Assembly: GCF_949628215.1 (NCBI RefSeq)
Contig: NC_134277.1
Coordinates: 126,157,963 to 126,221,962 of the forward strand
Length of the DNA stretch: 64,000 nucleotides
DNA from: Phalacrocorax aristotelis
Taxonomy: Eukaryota; Chordata; Aves; Suliformes; Phalacrocoracidae
Reading direction: 5' to 3'
Under the pieces are notes generated by a model. The model saw only the letters and a list, made by a program, of their open reading frames with translations, was not told the DNA's origin and did no database searches. This document shows positions 53,874 through 64,000 of this stretch, one piece after another. The position numbers and the translations under genes are program-made. Every line of letters begins with the position of its first letter. The stretch's first letter is position 1.

Positions 53874-54125
53874 GTAAGCAAGCCTGGTGAGGGAGTCCCA
53901 TCCCTCTGGCTTCTCCTGAGAGGTGGTGTCCCCAGCAGAGGAACCCTGAGTTCACTAGTCCAAGTGAGTGAGAGCTGGGGCCAAAGCTGGCTCCTCCTCA
54001 TGTCCCATGTCACCTACCTGCAGCCACCCCCTGATCCCACCCCAGGGAAAGAAGAGCTGTCCACTCATGCTCCTGTATCTGAGGAAGGTTCGTCTGCCCC
54101 AGGGCCTGTCTCCAGCCAAGCAACT

Positions 54126-54284
54126 GTCCTCCTGTGTCTCCTGCAGGAGCATGGACTGTTCACCAAGGGGATAGTCAGGCTTGTGGCCAGGAGAGCCTGT
54201 TGGGAGCTGAGGGATGCCTTCAACAGTAGTGGGGATGTCCACCCAGGAAGCCAGCCTATAAACCTGCTGGCTGTCATCCTGAAG
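54126..54284 (+). pseudogene. RhoGAP pseudogene exon with arginine finger
   Basis: A 53-codon block in phase 0, from VLLCLLQEHG through KGIVR and ELRDAFNSSGDVHPGSQPIN to LLAVILK, ending at donor GTAAAT. It aligns residue for residue with the TAGAP helices around the catalytic arginine. The expected acceptor AG just before it is absent (ACT instead). Beyond 54285 there is a short remnant to about 54360 (an EHFLKALE-like segment after an in-frame TAG) of the next exon. Confidence 0.75.
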
Positions 54285-54644
54285 GTAAATTTCAGGGGAG
54301 AATGGCACAGAGAAGCATTTCTCTAGCTGGAGCACTTCCTGAAGGCACTGGAGATTGCTCCATGGGGTGACTCCTGTCAGAAGGGGAAAGAGGTGGCAGT
54401 ATCTCAGTGAAGGTCATCCCTCTGCTGTAGACCAGGCTTGGCCAGGGAGACTACATTTGAGGTGGGCTTGAGCTAGAAAGCAACATCGTGCTGCCTTCCT
54501 GAAGTGCAGAAGCAATGAAAACTGGCTTACGGCACCTGGAAAGCTATGCAACACCACTACTGGCTTCCACCTGCCTTAGGAAAGCCTTGGTGATTTGTCA
54601 GCACAGACCAACATCTAATTTATGTTATGCTTCTGTTCCCTCAG

Positions 54645-54843
54645 GGTGGCCATCAGGTCACCTGCAGCCAACCTCCTACTCCCCCTCAAACGGTTGCTCT
54701 CCCTGCTCCACAACATAGGCCAAAATTCTGCAACCAGCAGGATGACTGCCCGCAACCTTGCCACCTGTACTGGGCCAAATCTGCTGAGCTCAGCCAAGGA
54801 CAACCTGCTCCCACTGGAAGTGCTTGTGGAGGTGACTGAGAAA
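54645..54843 (+). pseudogene. RhoGAP pseudogene core exon
   Basis: Acceptor CTGTTCCCTCAG, then VAIRSPAANLLLPLKRLLSL, LHNIGQNSATSRMTARNLAT and CTGPNLLSSAKDNLLPLEVL, closing on TEK at donor GTATGC. This is the conserved second half of the RhoGAP fold, including the NLA and GPNLL signatures. One extra Pro is present compared with family members (NLLLPLKRL against NLLLLKHL). No stop interrupts it. Confidence 0.85.
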
Positions 54844-55065
54844 GTATGCTATATCACCACCCAGCTACAGCCTTGTGGGCCCATCAGAGCTTTGCTATTC
54901 AGAGGTACCTTGCTGCCTGCTGTCTTGAGCAAACACTTGTGGAGTAGCTTCCTGGAAGGGCAGCCCCACAGCTGCAGCTTTCTGTGCAAAAGCAGGGGTC
55001 AGAGATGGGAAAGGCTGTTTGGTCTGTTTTCACCTGGGTTGAAACCAATGGTTTGGTGTGTGCAG

Positions 55066-55183
55066 GTAAAGGGGCTGGTGGAGTTTCTCATAGAGGACTG
55101 CAGGGAAATCTTTGGGGAGAAGATGTTTGGCCCTCTCAGTCCCTCAGCCAAGGAGTCACCAGCACCCATTGCCAGCTCCACAG
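55066..55183 (+). pseudogene. RhoGAP pseudogene exon, end of GAP domain
   Basis: Acceptor GTGTGCAG, then VKGLVEFLIEDCREIFGEKM and a Ser/Pro-rich tail; donor GTATGA after ACA-G (phase 1). Joined to the previous exon it restores TEKVKGLVEFL exactly, which is strong evidence that the 222-nt intron is real. The intron length is a multiple of three without stops, so the open frame runs through it. Confidence 0.85.
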
Positions 55184-55723
55184 GTATGAGGATGGACTGA
55201 GGACCGTTGCAGGCTGGGGCTTCTGGTCCCATTCCTTAGAGTGTTCCCAGTGGTCAAGTGTGCAAACAGAGCTGCTGAGGGGTCGAGACCTTACAGTGGA
55301 GTTTTCTGACTGGAAGGCTTTCCACACGTTCAGAGTGCCAGGATTCATATAGAAAACATCATGGCTACTGTTCTTCATCTGCCCTTCCCTTGCCCATCAA
55401 GCGGATGCTTTGAGAACATTTATGTTACCATGACATTATTTCTGGCAGGGCTATACATAGAGTGTTGTTCAGCCCCACTTATCCTGTGGCCTCTGTTGGA
55501 CCACTGCCTCTCAGGGCAGGAACACTTTACTCTTCAAGGTGAGCTGAAGCCTGAGGGCCTTGGCTCTGACTTCTAAGATGAGTTGAGATGCCCTTTTCTA
55601 GATTCTTTACATTCAGTGCAGCAGACACAGCAGAAAACAGGTATAGGGCTTCACGTGGGTTTTGCTTTAGTTGTTTTTCACTTCCAATAAGTCACTTTTT
55701 GCTGCACATGCTTTGCTTTCTAG

Positions 55724-55859
55724 AGCTGCATTTAGAAGAGCAAAGTGGCCATGCAGAAGAAGCAGATAGGGAGCGTCAAACTGAAGCCTACAGGTCACAT
55801 CACCCTCTCTTCTACAAGGAGCAGGGGGAGATACACTGGTGGAAAATGAAAGAGCAGAG
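55724..55859 (+). pseudogene. RhoGAP pseudogene 3' exon, polar
   Basis: Acceptor TTGCTTTCTAG and a consensus donor AG|GTAAGT. Entered in phase 1 from the previous donor, it reads ELHLEEQSGHAEEADRERQT, then KEQGEIHWWKMKEQ, a highly polar stretch. The phase match and strong splice sites support an exon; the protein segment itself is not one I recognise. Confidence 0.65.
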
Positions 55860-57853
55860 GTAAGTTGGGTCCACAAACGCTGTAACAATCTGTCTCATGC
55901 ATGAGGGTAGTTTCTGATGTAAAGCTGAGCCTGAAATGTATAAGGTCTTCTCACCAGGTGTAGGAAAGAAATCTGCTCCAGTGTCTACTGTGTCTTCAAA
56001 AAAGCAGGCTAGTGCTTGCTTCTGCATAAGCAGTGGCTTTCCTTCTCTTAGCTAGAAAATCCTATGCTGAAACAACTCTCTCCACTATGAACACAGGATC
56101 CAGCAGAAACAGAGTCCAAGTAGTGCCTCTTCCTGGCATTAGATATGTTTTGTGGGGGGGGTGGTATTTTTCCCCCAGAATGATACATCAAAAGGAAAAA
56201 TGGAAAGATTGTCGGGTGCATTAGGCATGTGCTGAATCAAAGGAAATACCTACCAGACCCCACATAGGAAAAGATAGATTTCAAAAGAAAAGCCTCCCAC
56301 CTCAGAAGGTGGTACTGCTGCCAAAGGGATATCCACAGAAATATTTCTTGGGGGAGCAGAAGAAATCCTGGCAGAAAGAAGTTGGCAAGCCTTTCCTTGC
56401 TCTCCTTTCCCAGCATCTCTTGTAGCTCATGCTCCAGGCTGAATAGCCTCCTCTAACTGAGTGTCACAGCTCCACATGAAAAATGCATTCAAAAGCAAGA
56501 AATAGTTGGTTCTTCTTAGAGAAGGTTCTGTGCATTTGTGTATTTAAGAAAGGACTTCATTCTGTCTGTGAACTAAAATCCTCTGAAAACAGGCAAGGTC
56601 ACCCATCAGTCTGCAGGTCTGCAAAAGTTCAGAGTAAGGCTGATGCAGGTTTGCCATCACACTTTGTGTGATGATCCCCTTAGAAATTGCTCAGCTGAGC
56701 TGTCCTGTCAGTAGCTGTCACCCTCAGGAAAGTTTAGCTGAGATCCTGCTTCATCAGAGCTTCACAGAATCTAATTTGGGGTAGGGGACTGTGCAGAATG
56801 GGGATAACACAAACCAATCCAAGTGCTCTGATTTTAAGAGCTAACGTTGAAATTTGGCACACAGTAACTTACTACTCCAGGTAGTTAGCTGTTAACACTT
56901 TGTAGGTGCCTGTAGCTTTGCTTGCAGTCACTCCAGAAATCAAGGCAGACTTGCTCCTATGCCTTGAACAACTGAAGAGCTTGTCGGAGCAAGAAGGTAA
57001 AATGAGTAGCTGTGATTAAAAGAATTGACACAAGGGTATCGTGGCTTTACTTAACTAATAATACTATTGCACGGAAAGGTTTGCAGGCCCTTCCTAGGGA
57101 AACAAAACCTGAACAAACAGAAAGAGAAGACAGACCTGTGAAGACGGGAGTGAAATCCAACCAAACAAGAAAAGGAGAAAGAAAGTAAAAGAGCTTTGAG
57201 GGGTTGGCAATTGAAAAAAATCAAAGAAGGAGTATAAGAACAAGAAGCCCAGGTGTGTAACAGACTCTGTTCTTCATCTTTCAACACTTTGAACACTACT
57301 CTAAACATATGAAATGTTTCCATGATGGACAAAGGTGGCCCCAGGTAGGAAACATGCACCTGTGTTTGGGAGAAAATGTATGTCTGGAGAAAAATACCAC
57401 TCCAAATTCTGCAGTTCTAATTTTGCACTTGTTGAAGCTCTGCTTGTACAAAGGTAAGCAGACATCCTGGCAAGGTCACAAGAACCATCGTTTTTAGCTC
57501 TTTGATCTAATCTCTAAATAAAGAAGAAAAGTCCCCCTTTTTTGTTCACGTCGGTTGGCAATCCTAATCAGGGTTTGTATTGTCTGAATTCCAAATACAC
57601 AGCAAAGATTTCTTCCAAGTAGCTTTAGACATGAAGATACTGGCACTTCTTAAAAAAGGTCATATTCCCCTGAGATAATTTAGAGAGGGAAAAAAGTAGA
57701 TGAAAAGATAAAACAACCTAGGTCCTGCACAGAAGGGATCTAATCTGGTGCCTTTGTATTCTTTTTCCCTGCACTGCCACTAGAGAGCAAAGCAGTCTGG
57801 GCTGGCTCAGTGCAAAGGGATCAAACCAGACCTCTCAGCGTGGTGTTTTGCAG
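55860..57853 (+). other. Intron-like stretch of the RhoGAP pseudogene
   Basis: It starts with the consensus donor GTAAGT and ends with TTTTGCAG. Inside, 56928-56996 is a further AG/GT-bounded 69-nt open block whose place in any transcript is unclear. Otherwise nothing was recognised. Confidence 0.4.
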
Positions 57854-57998
57854 AAAGCGAGACGCAAGTTCTGGCAGCAGTGCAGCCCCAGTGGCTCAGC
57901 AGCTCTGCCGGAGGGAGCGTGTTTTGCCTCTAAGCCTGAGTTGCCAGAAAGGGACAGTGGGGGATGCTGCTGCTCAGGTTTTGGAAAAGGCTGCATGA
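57854..57998 (+). pseudogene. Possible last exon of the RhoGAP pseudogene
   Basis: Acceptor GGTGTTTTGCAG. Entered in phase 2 from the 55859 donor, it reads RKRDASSGSSAAPVAQQL and ends LEKAA at TGA. This is inference from splice phase and a Ser/Lys/Arg-rich composition only. A different incoming phase would give other short frames. Confidence 0.4.
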
Positions 57999-60259
57999 TG
58001 GCTACCCCAGGGCTGCCTCTTGAGCCCTGCAAAAGGGCCCTGTAAATCTGTGTAAACCTGCAGTTCTCTGAGGTTATCGCACGTGTTTAAAAGGGGCCTA
58101 AGCAATCCCATAGTCACTGCCAACAAGAGTTTACTCTTCTGTGCTACGAAAAATTCCTTTTACGTTGTATTTTCCAAAGAAAAGGGAACAAAATCACACC
58201 TATTACTGCCTTTATGATCCTGATAGTCCTTTCTGACTCTATCGTTGTAGGTGCAGATTTATTTTTAACCAGTGGGAGGCTGTGACCCCCGGGCTGCCGG
58301 GCTCCCGGGCTCCCGGCCCCAGTGCCTTCATGGTGGAGGTGAGCTGAGGAGAGGAGTCCATGGCCTGCTGGTCTTGCTGGTGGATTACATTTGGATAAGA
58401 CTGAGATGGATCAGAAAAGGGCACTGCAGTGGTCCTACCCACCAGGCACCAGAGCCAAGCAGTCCTGCTGCCTCCACCACTCCAGGGCAACCCTGCCGGC
58501 CATCAGACCCACCCCCCTGCAAAAGGGAGAAATTCTCATGGAGGACACCTTGGGTAGAAGGGCAGCGCTGAGTCCTGTGCTGCCCGTCCTCCACCTTCAA
58601 CGGGTGGAGCAGTGGGTGCAAAAGACATCTGCCCTGGCAGGAGGCTTTGCTGTGTGTTCCTTTAGCCCCACGAGCACATGCCCACCAGCTGGCAGAGCTC
58701 AGAGGTGGCTCCGTGACCCATGGAGAGCACTGGGGAGATCAGTTCTTCAGTGCTGGATCACATTTTAAAAATTTGTTAGCCTCTTTCAAAGCAAGGACTA
58801 CAGTGATTAGGACCCGGACATAGTTTCCATCTCAGGATTGATTCTAGCCATGGTATTGTTGATTCTGCAGCTTTTAAAAGAGTTGAAACAGGATTTCTTG
58901 GCCAGGTCATCAAAGAGGCTGGTATATTTGGTAGTTTATCTGAATTGGTCCCTACTACCTACCTTGTCTATAACTTGGGTCAATCAAAGGTTTTTCTGTA
59001 AAATAAATGCATCAAGCTGTTTCAGAGGAGGTACACCAAACTGACGTAGGATTTATTTCCAATGCATTGAACTCTGCAGACACATGGACCTTGAAACCTC
59101 ATCTCTTCTGTGGGATCTTGGAACACGCTGAAGTGCCTTTTTGATTAGCAGTGAGTGTAAACATTTGCTTGCACATGGAAGGGCTTCAATAATCCAATTT
59201 ACTGGTTAAAGACAATGGGAATACAGAACTGCATATGACAAGGAGGAGAAAATGCTGTTAATAATTCTCTGAGAAGCAGAACTTTGAAGCCTAGGCTTTT
59301 GTGCATTAGGGCCTTATTTACCTTGCATTTCAGATTTGCTCATCATTTTAGCATTGTTTGTGAGGAGGAAAAGACTCTTTCTGTATACATGCTGATTTAT
59401 TTACATTTGATAAATTGCATGAAATCCTACTACACTAATGATAATTTTTCCAGACTAATGAAAATTAAAAACAAATGTATGCCTGCTAAGTCTAAGCTGC
59501 TGTTACTGTAATAAAAACCAGTAAGTGTTTCAATTGCATACGTCTGTAGTTACAGCAGTTGCAGAGTTGCTGACTACTGTACTCTGACATCCAAAACACA
59601 ACAGACCTATCTTGAAAACTTTATACAAATGTAATATTTTTAATATGGCACTCCTTTAAAATATGAATTGTTCAATAATAGGTTTGTAAATGAAAACATA
59701 AAGATAGAAATTTGTTCCTGCATGTCAAATTGAAAAGCACAATGAGATCGATAAATCAGCCATTAATAAATAAGTATTTGTGGCCATTTCCCTGCCTGTC
59801 TCTTCTCCCCATCCCCCACCCCCCAGCCTACCCTCTGTACAGCCCTTCCAGGATTCCACACGTTTATGCAAAATACTTCTGTCCAAGAGACTGCTGTATG
59901 TGCTGTCCAGTTTGCAGCTAACAGCAGAACTGCGCACCTGTGGGAAATTCTCCTCCTTCAGGAGTAAATCTGAAATAACTGCATGGTCACCACTAGACCA
60001 GGATCTGCTCCAGGTCCAGATTAGGGTGTTGGCCCTGGATTCTCTCTTCCAGCAGTTGCTCCGTGAGACCATTTGCCCGGAATCTCTGCCAGGGGGTCCG
60101 GACTCGGCACATGGCCACAAAAGGGGGATGGGCAAGGCCGCACAGGATCACAGCCTTCCCAAATGAATGGTGAGCACACTCTGTGTTAATGCGTATGAAG
60201 GAGCAATGGGCCCTGTAACCCTGTCCCATAAATCTTTTATTTAGAAAGTTTTGTAAATA
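57999..60259. other. Intergenic stretch
   Basis: Contains one copy of an unnamed dispersed repeat at 58229-58450. A 128-codon open frame at 59780-60166 matches nothing I recognise. The rest is unremarkable. Confidence 0.6.
58229..58450. repeat. Unidentified dispersed repeat, copy A
   Basis: This ~220-bp segment is clearly similar to 63404-63641. Shared words in the same order include CTTTCTGA, TTGTAGGTGC, AATTTA/GATTTA, CCAGTG, GGGCT, TGGTGGAGGTGAG, GGAGAGGAG and the final CAC(C/T)(A/G)GGC. Copy A has a GC-rich expansion (repeated CGGGCTCC) that is missing in copy B. Confidence 0.75.
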
Positions 60260-60264
60260 GGTGC
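60260..60264. repeat. Target site duplication, left
   Basis: GGTGC directly before the LTR; identical to 60876-60880. Confidence 0.85.
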
Positions 60265-60875
60265 TGTTGTGTTTTAGCCCCAGCCGGCAACTAAGCACCA
60301 CATGGCTGCTTGCTCACTCCTCCCATCCCTGTGGGATGGGGAGACAATCGGAAGGGCAAATACAAGAAAAGTCATGAGTTGAGATAAGAACAGTTTAATA
60401 CTTAAAATAAAATAGTAATAGTAATAATGGTGATGGTGATGATGATAATGGTAATAATAATAACATAATAGGGAAATAACAAGAGAAAGAGAAAAATGAA
60501 ACCCAGGGAAAGAAAAAAGCAAGTGATGCAACTGCTCACCACCCACCGACAATGCCACCAGTCCCCGACCCGTGATCGCTGCTTCCCCCAGCCAACTCCC
60601 CCCAGTTAATATACTGGGCATGACATCATATGATATGGATTATCCCTTTGGTCTGTTTGGATTAGCTGTCTTGGCTGTGCCTCCTCCCCTCCCGGCTTCT
60701 TGTACATGTGGCAGAGCGTGAGAAGCTGGAAAAGTCCTTGACTAGTGTAAGCACTACTTAGCAACAACTAAAACATCTCCACATTATCAACACTGATTTT
60801 AGCACAAATCTAAAACATAGCCCCATACCAGCTACCATAAAGAAAATTAACTCTATCCCAGCTAAAACCATGACA
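60265..60875 (-). mobile_element. Solo LTR of an avian ERVL-type endogenous retrovirus
   Basis: On the minus strand the element starts TGTCATGGTTTTAGCTGGGA and ends in GGGGCTAAAACACAACA, with TG...CA borders flanked by GGTGC on both sides. The start, the GGGATAATCC-type middle, the TATA-like AGTATATTAA (plus 60605-60616) and an ATTAAA polyadenylation hexamer (plus 60394-60399) followed by the CTTATCTCAACTCATGA segment fit a widespread bird LTR that I recognise as ERVL-like (class III). No internal gag or pol sequence lies next to it, so the provirus was lost by LTR-LTR recombination. Open frames inside are chance. Confidence 0.9.
60412..60471. repeat. TAA/GAT trinucleotide repeat inside the LTR
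   Basis: An interrupted run of AAT, GGT and GAT trinucleotides within the LTR, just upstream (in LTR orientation) of its ATTAAA hexamer. Confidence 0.85.
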
Positions 60876-60880
60876 GGTGC
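60876..60880. repeat. Target site duplication, right
   Basis: GGTGC directly after the LTR. It is also the first five bases of a perfect 18-bp palindrome at 60876-60893. Confidence 0.85.
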
Positions 60881-63403
60881 CTTATAAGGCACCTGTTGTG
60901 GCTATGGCCACAAACATTGCCAAACTCTCTGCAGTGATTAGCCCTGAGGCAAGGAACATGTCCAGGGCTGCCTTGTCAAACAAGTCTTTGAGTTACCAAC
61001 TGAAGGAGTACACACCTCCCTGAGCTGCAGTGCAGCTCTTTTGCCCACTTCTTCCCACACACGCTTATGCACACCTTTCTCCCTGTAATCCATACCCCCA
61101 TCCCAGGAACTACTTTTTGCCTGCCAAATGCTTGTACCTGCAATACACTCTTACAGGAGAGGATTGAGAGGGCTATTTATGTGGTCCCAGCTAAAGGTGG
61201 AATGGTTTCTTTAAGTGATTTATGATCCTTATGGAGAGGATCATAATAGTAATATTTCAGGATATCAGCAAAAACTCATCTGTATGATAAAACAGGAACT
61301 TTCAGACTCCCCTCTCCCCTGCAAAACGTGAGCATCAGCCTATAGACGGAACCATGTCATGGTCTTGACCAGAGTCAGTGTTATATCACATGGACCTGGT
61401 CTAAACCAGCTTTAACAAAAATCCAGCCTCACAAAAGAAAATAGAGGTAGATATATCTAGTGACTCCAACCAGACTATGCTTATAAACTCAGTATCTCTC
61501 TTCATGAAAATTACCATTAAGATGAAGAATTTTATTTCTGTACTGGGCTCTTTTCAAGCTAGTTAGGTCATTGTTCTAGAAATTGGAGGTTTATTCAGGA
61601 AGAGATCCATTACAGAATGTAGCCTGTATTTTAGCTGGTCAAGAGAACGCATAGCACAGAGTTACATCTGCTGGTGTGTGAGCCGATGTCCACTGGAGTC
61701 TGTGGACAGCTTCACCAAGATTCTTGTCCCAAGGCTGTTCTTAAATGACTTTAAGTTGGTTACAAAATACATAGTCTATCCGCTTACTGTAATTTTCCAG
61801 GGCAGCATATCTGTAGTCTTTCATGCTCTACTACCTGTCTTTCTAAGGGAAGAAGTATCCGTAACAAAAGTGCTTTTAATCCTAACTGGAGCAGAGCAAA
61901 GGGGTGATGCTGTACAGCCTCTCCCTCTCAGGGAGCATTGATTTCAGGCAGTACAAATAAGATTTTAGTATCTTACCACATCCTAGGAACACCTGTGTCC
62001 AGTTCTGTGGTGTCCTTTGCACCACCCGAGGATCCAGGATCACAGACCACAGAATTCAAAAACAGGTGTGGGATTCAATTATTTTTTTTGTAATATTATT
62101 TTCAGTATTTCCTAGACCTAAACTCTGTTAGGTAAGGATATAGCCTGTAAAACCAGTCCTCTTCCTTACTCTCTTACCATCTGTAGTCTCATTTTCTTCA
62201 GAATAGTCTTCTGGTGCACAAATGATAACCCATAAATGATAGCCTTTCAACCCAGAGAACAATCTAAAATATTACTAATATTTAACTGATGCTGCATTTT
62301 CAGATGATGGGCAGATTAAATTATCCTTCCTTCACTAATTCCTATTTCTAAATTTTCACACCATCTTCTCCTGAAGAATCATAAAAATGCCACATTTCAC
62401 AAGACCTATGTTTATGCATTTTCAGATGGAGGCTCCAAGGGCACTTAGTGAAGGCATCAATGGTGATGGAGCTCAGCTCTAGGTTATTCTAGCACAGCAT
62501 ATTGCTCAGTCATTACTTCTACTTTCCCTGATTTCTGCCTCACGGTTTGTTCCTTCTCAAGAGAAGACAACCCCACTGGCTGTAGCCAGATCCACCACTG
62601 CACCTGTGGCAGCAGTAAGCACAACGGCAAGGGGAACTAAGTCCTCTTCCGCTGCAGCAGCTATTTGTGATGGACCCAGCTGTCCTTAAGGCAGGCTTCA
62701 AAATAAACTGTGAGGCAGCATGAAAACCAAGTTTTACAAGTTTGAGCAGCCCTTCATAGCTCATCCAGAAGGTGTCCAGAGCAGCCAAATTCACTAGGGT
62801 AATCAGGCATCACCCTATGAAGTAGCCTGAGTGCAAAGAATGAAGCTTTACTTTCACTGGTGTCATACAACAGGACTTGGCTGCTTTTTCACCGTGAGTA
62901 ACCACACTTGATCACACAGCTGCAAAAGCTATGGTCATACTTAAACTGTGGATTTTCCTGTGTGTACCTGTATCAAATAGTTATAAGAGTTACCAAAGTA
63001 TATTCGTCTTCTTAAATAGTATCTGTGGACTGATTAATTTGAAGTCCTTTCAAGGTCCTGGCTTCCTCGGAAGGACAGGTATCATCGACAGCTCATGCAG
63101 TATTCAGGAACAGAGATACTGTATAGAGACAGGCCCCAGTAAGCCATTTATCTCCTGTAACTTCCCTGTGCTCTGCTGTCGCTTGACAAAAAGGTCCACA
63201 TTTGTGTTTAGATCCTGACCATGATATTGCCTTCCTCTTGCAACATAACATGCTGAGGCTTTGTTTTTGAGGCACAAAATATGCCAAGGGACTGACGGGA
63301 GGGACGAACTGAAAAAGCCAAGTTCAGTGGTGCCCAGAAACCCTTGACAAATACTAGTGGCATATGCTAAGATAAAATACATATACACGTCCCTATCTCA
63401 GTG
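60881..63403. other. Intergenic stretch
   Basis: No gene or named repeat was recognised. Open frames are under 100 codons and unsupported. Confidence 0.6.
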
Positions 63404-63641
63404 CTTTCTGATTCTGTGATTGTAGGTGCCAATTTACTTTTACCAGTGAGTGGCTGAGCTGTGACTCCTGGGCTACCAGCAGTGCAATGTGGCCTCAGCA
63501 TCTTCTTGGTGGAGGTGAGGTGAGATGGGGAGAGGAGAGGAGAAGCACCTATGGCATCTTGCTCTTTCTGGCAGATTTCATTCATGCATGAGTGAGCTGG
63601 AACAAAAAAGGACACTACGGGGTGATTGCCCACTGGGCGCC
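63404..63641. repeat. Unidentified dispersed repeat, copy B
   Basis: Second copy of the segment at 58229-58450, in the same orientation, about 5.2 kb away. The last ~350 bases of the window after it show nothing recognisable. Confidence 0.75.
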
Positions 63642-64000
63642 TTGGCAAATCTGTGGCGGTTCAGCTTGATGCAATCCCTTTCTCCTAAGTAAAAATAATC
63701 AGCTTTTTCTCTGCTTTCCTGATGATCCTGCCCTCCATCAAAACCCCCATCTGGTTCTTTCATGCTTTCCCATGCCAAAATCCCAGTAGTCACTGCATTG
63801 TTCTTCTTCTAAGGTCTCCTGAGAGCTAATTTCTTCTGTGATGCCTGCAAAGCAATCAACACTGATGGGCTGCTACTGCTGATTTGTGGGGTACTAAAGC
63901 ACGATCTTCTTAGTTTGTAGCTCTGTAAGCAACTGAGTTTTCAGTTCCATAGCTTAACTTAAATTTAAAAGAAAAGAAAAAAAGTGAAGTTAACCGAAAC

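Larger units (their letters stand above)
53703..57998 (+). pseudogene. TAGAP-type RhoGAP pseudogene, intron-containing
   Basis: Six exon-like blocks resemble T-cell activation RhoGTPase-activating protein (TAGAP), a GAP that would speed GTP hydrolysis by Rho-family GTPases in the cytosol. The blocks are 53703-53873, 54126-54284, 54645-54843, 55066-55183, 55724-55859 and, inferred by phase, 57854-57998. The RhoGAP core is clear: a KGIVR box with the arginine finger codon at 54177-54179, NLATCTGPNLLSSAKDNLLP, and VKGLVEFLIEDCREIFGE. Introns are kept, so it is a DNA duplicate, not a retrocopy. It appears broken: exon 1 changes frame twice (a basic RPFALWR part, LFVRPLAAIC, then EDSALPQPLQ lie in three frames), the segment after LLAVILK is reduced to a remnant with an in-frame TAG, and the acceptor of the 54126 exon is not visible. 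ARHGAP20-like proteins are an alternative family name. Bird genomes carry many TAGAP-like loci; the human parent gene lies on another chromosome from BPNT2. Confidence 0.8.

Noticed and set aside
60274..60621. Minus-strand 115-codon frame with a Tyr/His run
   Set aside because: It is the translation of the LTR and its trinucleotide repeat, not a gene.

Overview
This window looks like bird nuclear DNA. It holds one multi-exon vertebrate gene, several CR1 non-LTR retrotransposon fragments (two ending in the ATTCTRTG-type tail typical of CR1), one avian ERVL-type solo LTR, and long AT-rich intronic and intergenic stretches. The species cannot be fixed from the sequence; the LTR type suggests Neoaves rather than one named bird.

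The left half (about 9.6-29.1 kb, minus strand) is the complete coding part of BPNT2 (also IMPAD1, gPAPP), the Golgi-resident 3'-phosphoadenosine 5'-phosphate phosphatase. Five coding exons with GT/AG borders and matching phases join into 1,077 nt (358 residues plus stop). Exon 1 sits in a CpG island that marks the promoter. Intron 1 is 14.5 kb and carries CR1 copies, all antisense to the gene. Positions 1-9619 are 3' UTR and downstream flank; the transcript end is not resolved.

The right half (29.7-64 kb) is gene-poor upstream DNA. Its most notable content is a plus-strand, intron-containing RhoGAP-domain pseudogene of the TAGAP (T-cell activation RhoGTPase-activating protein) type at about 53.7-58.0 kb. 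Its splice sites and phases survive in the 3' half, while the 5' half carries frameshifts and a collapsed exon. Further right are a 611-bp solo LTR with a 5-bp target duplication beside a perfect 18-bp palindrome, and two copies of an unidentified repeat of about 220-240 bp. No tRNA, rRNA, CRISPR or prokaryote-like system was seen.

The only gene predicted to make protein is BPNT2, which clears the PAP by-product of sulfotransferases in the Golgi lumen. The RhoGAP locus is probably a dead duplicate, though its 3' exons could still be transcribed.
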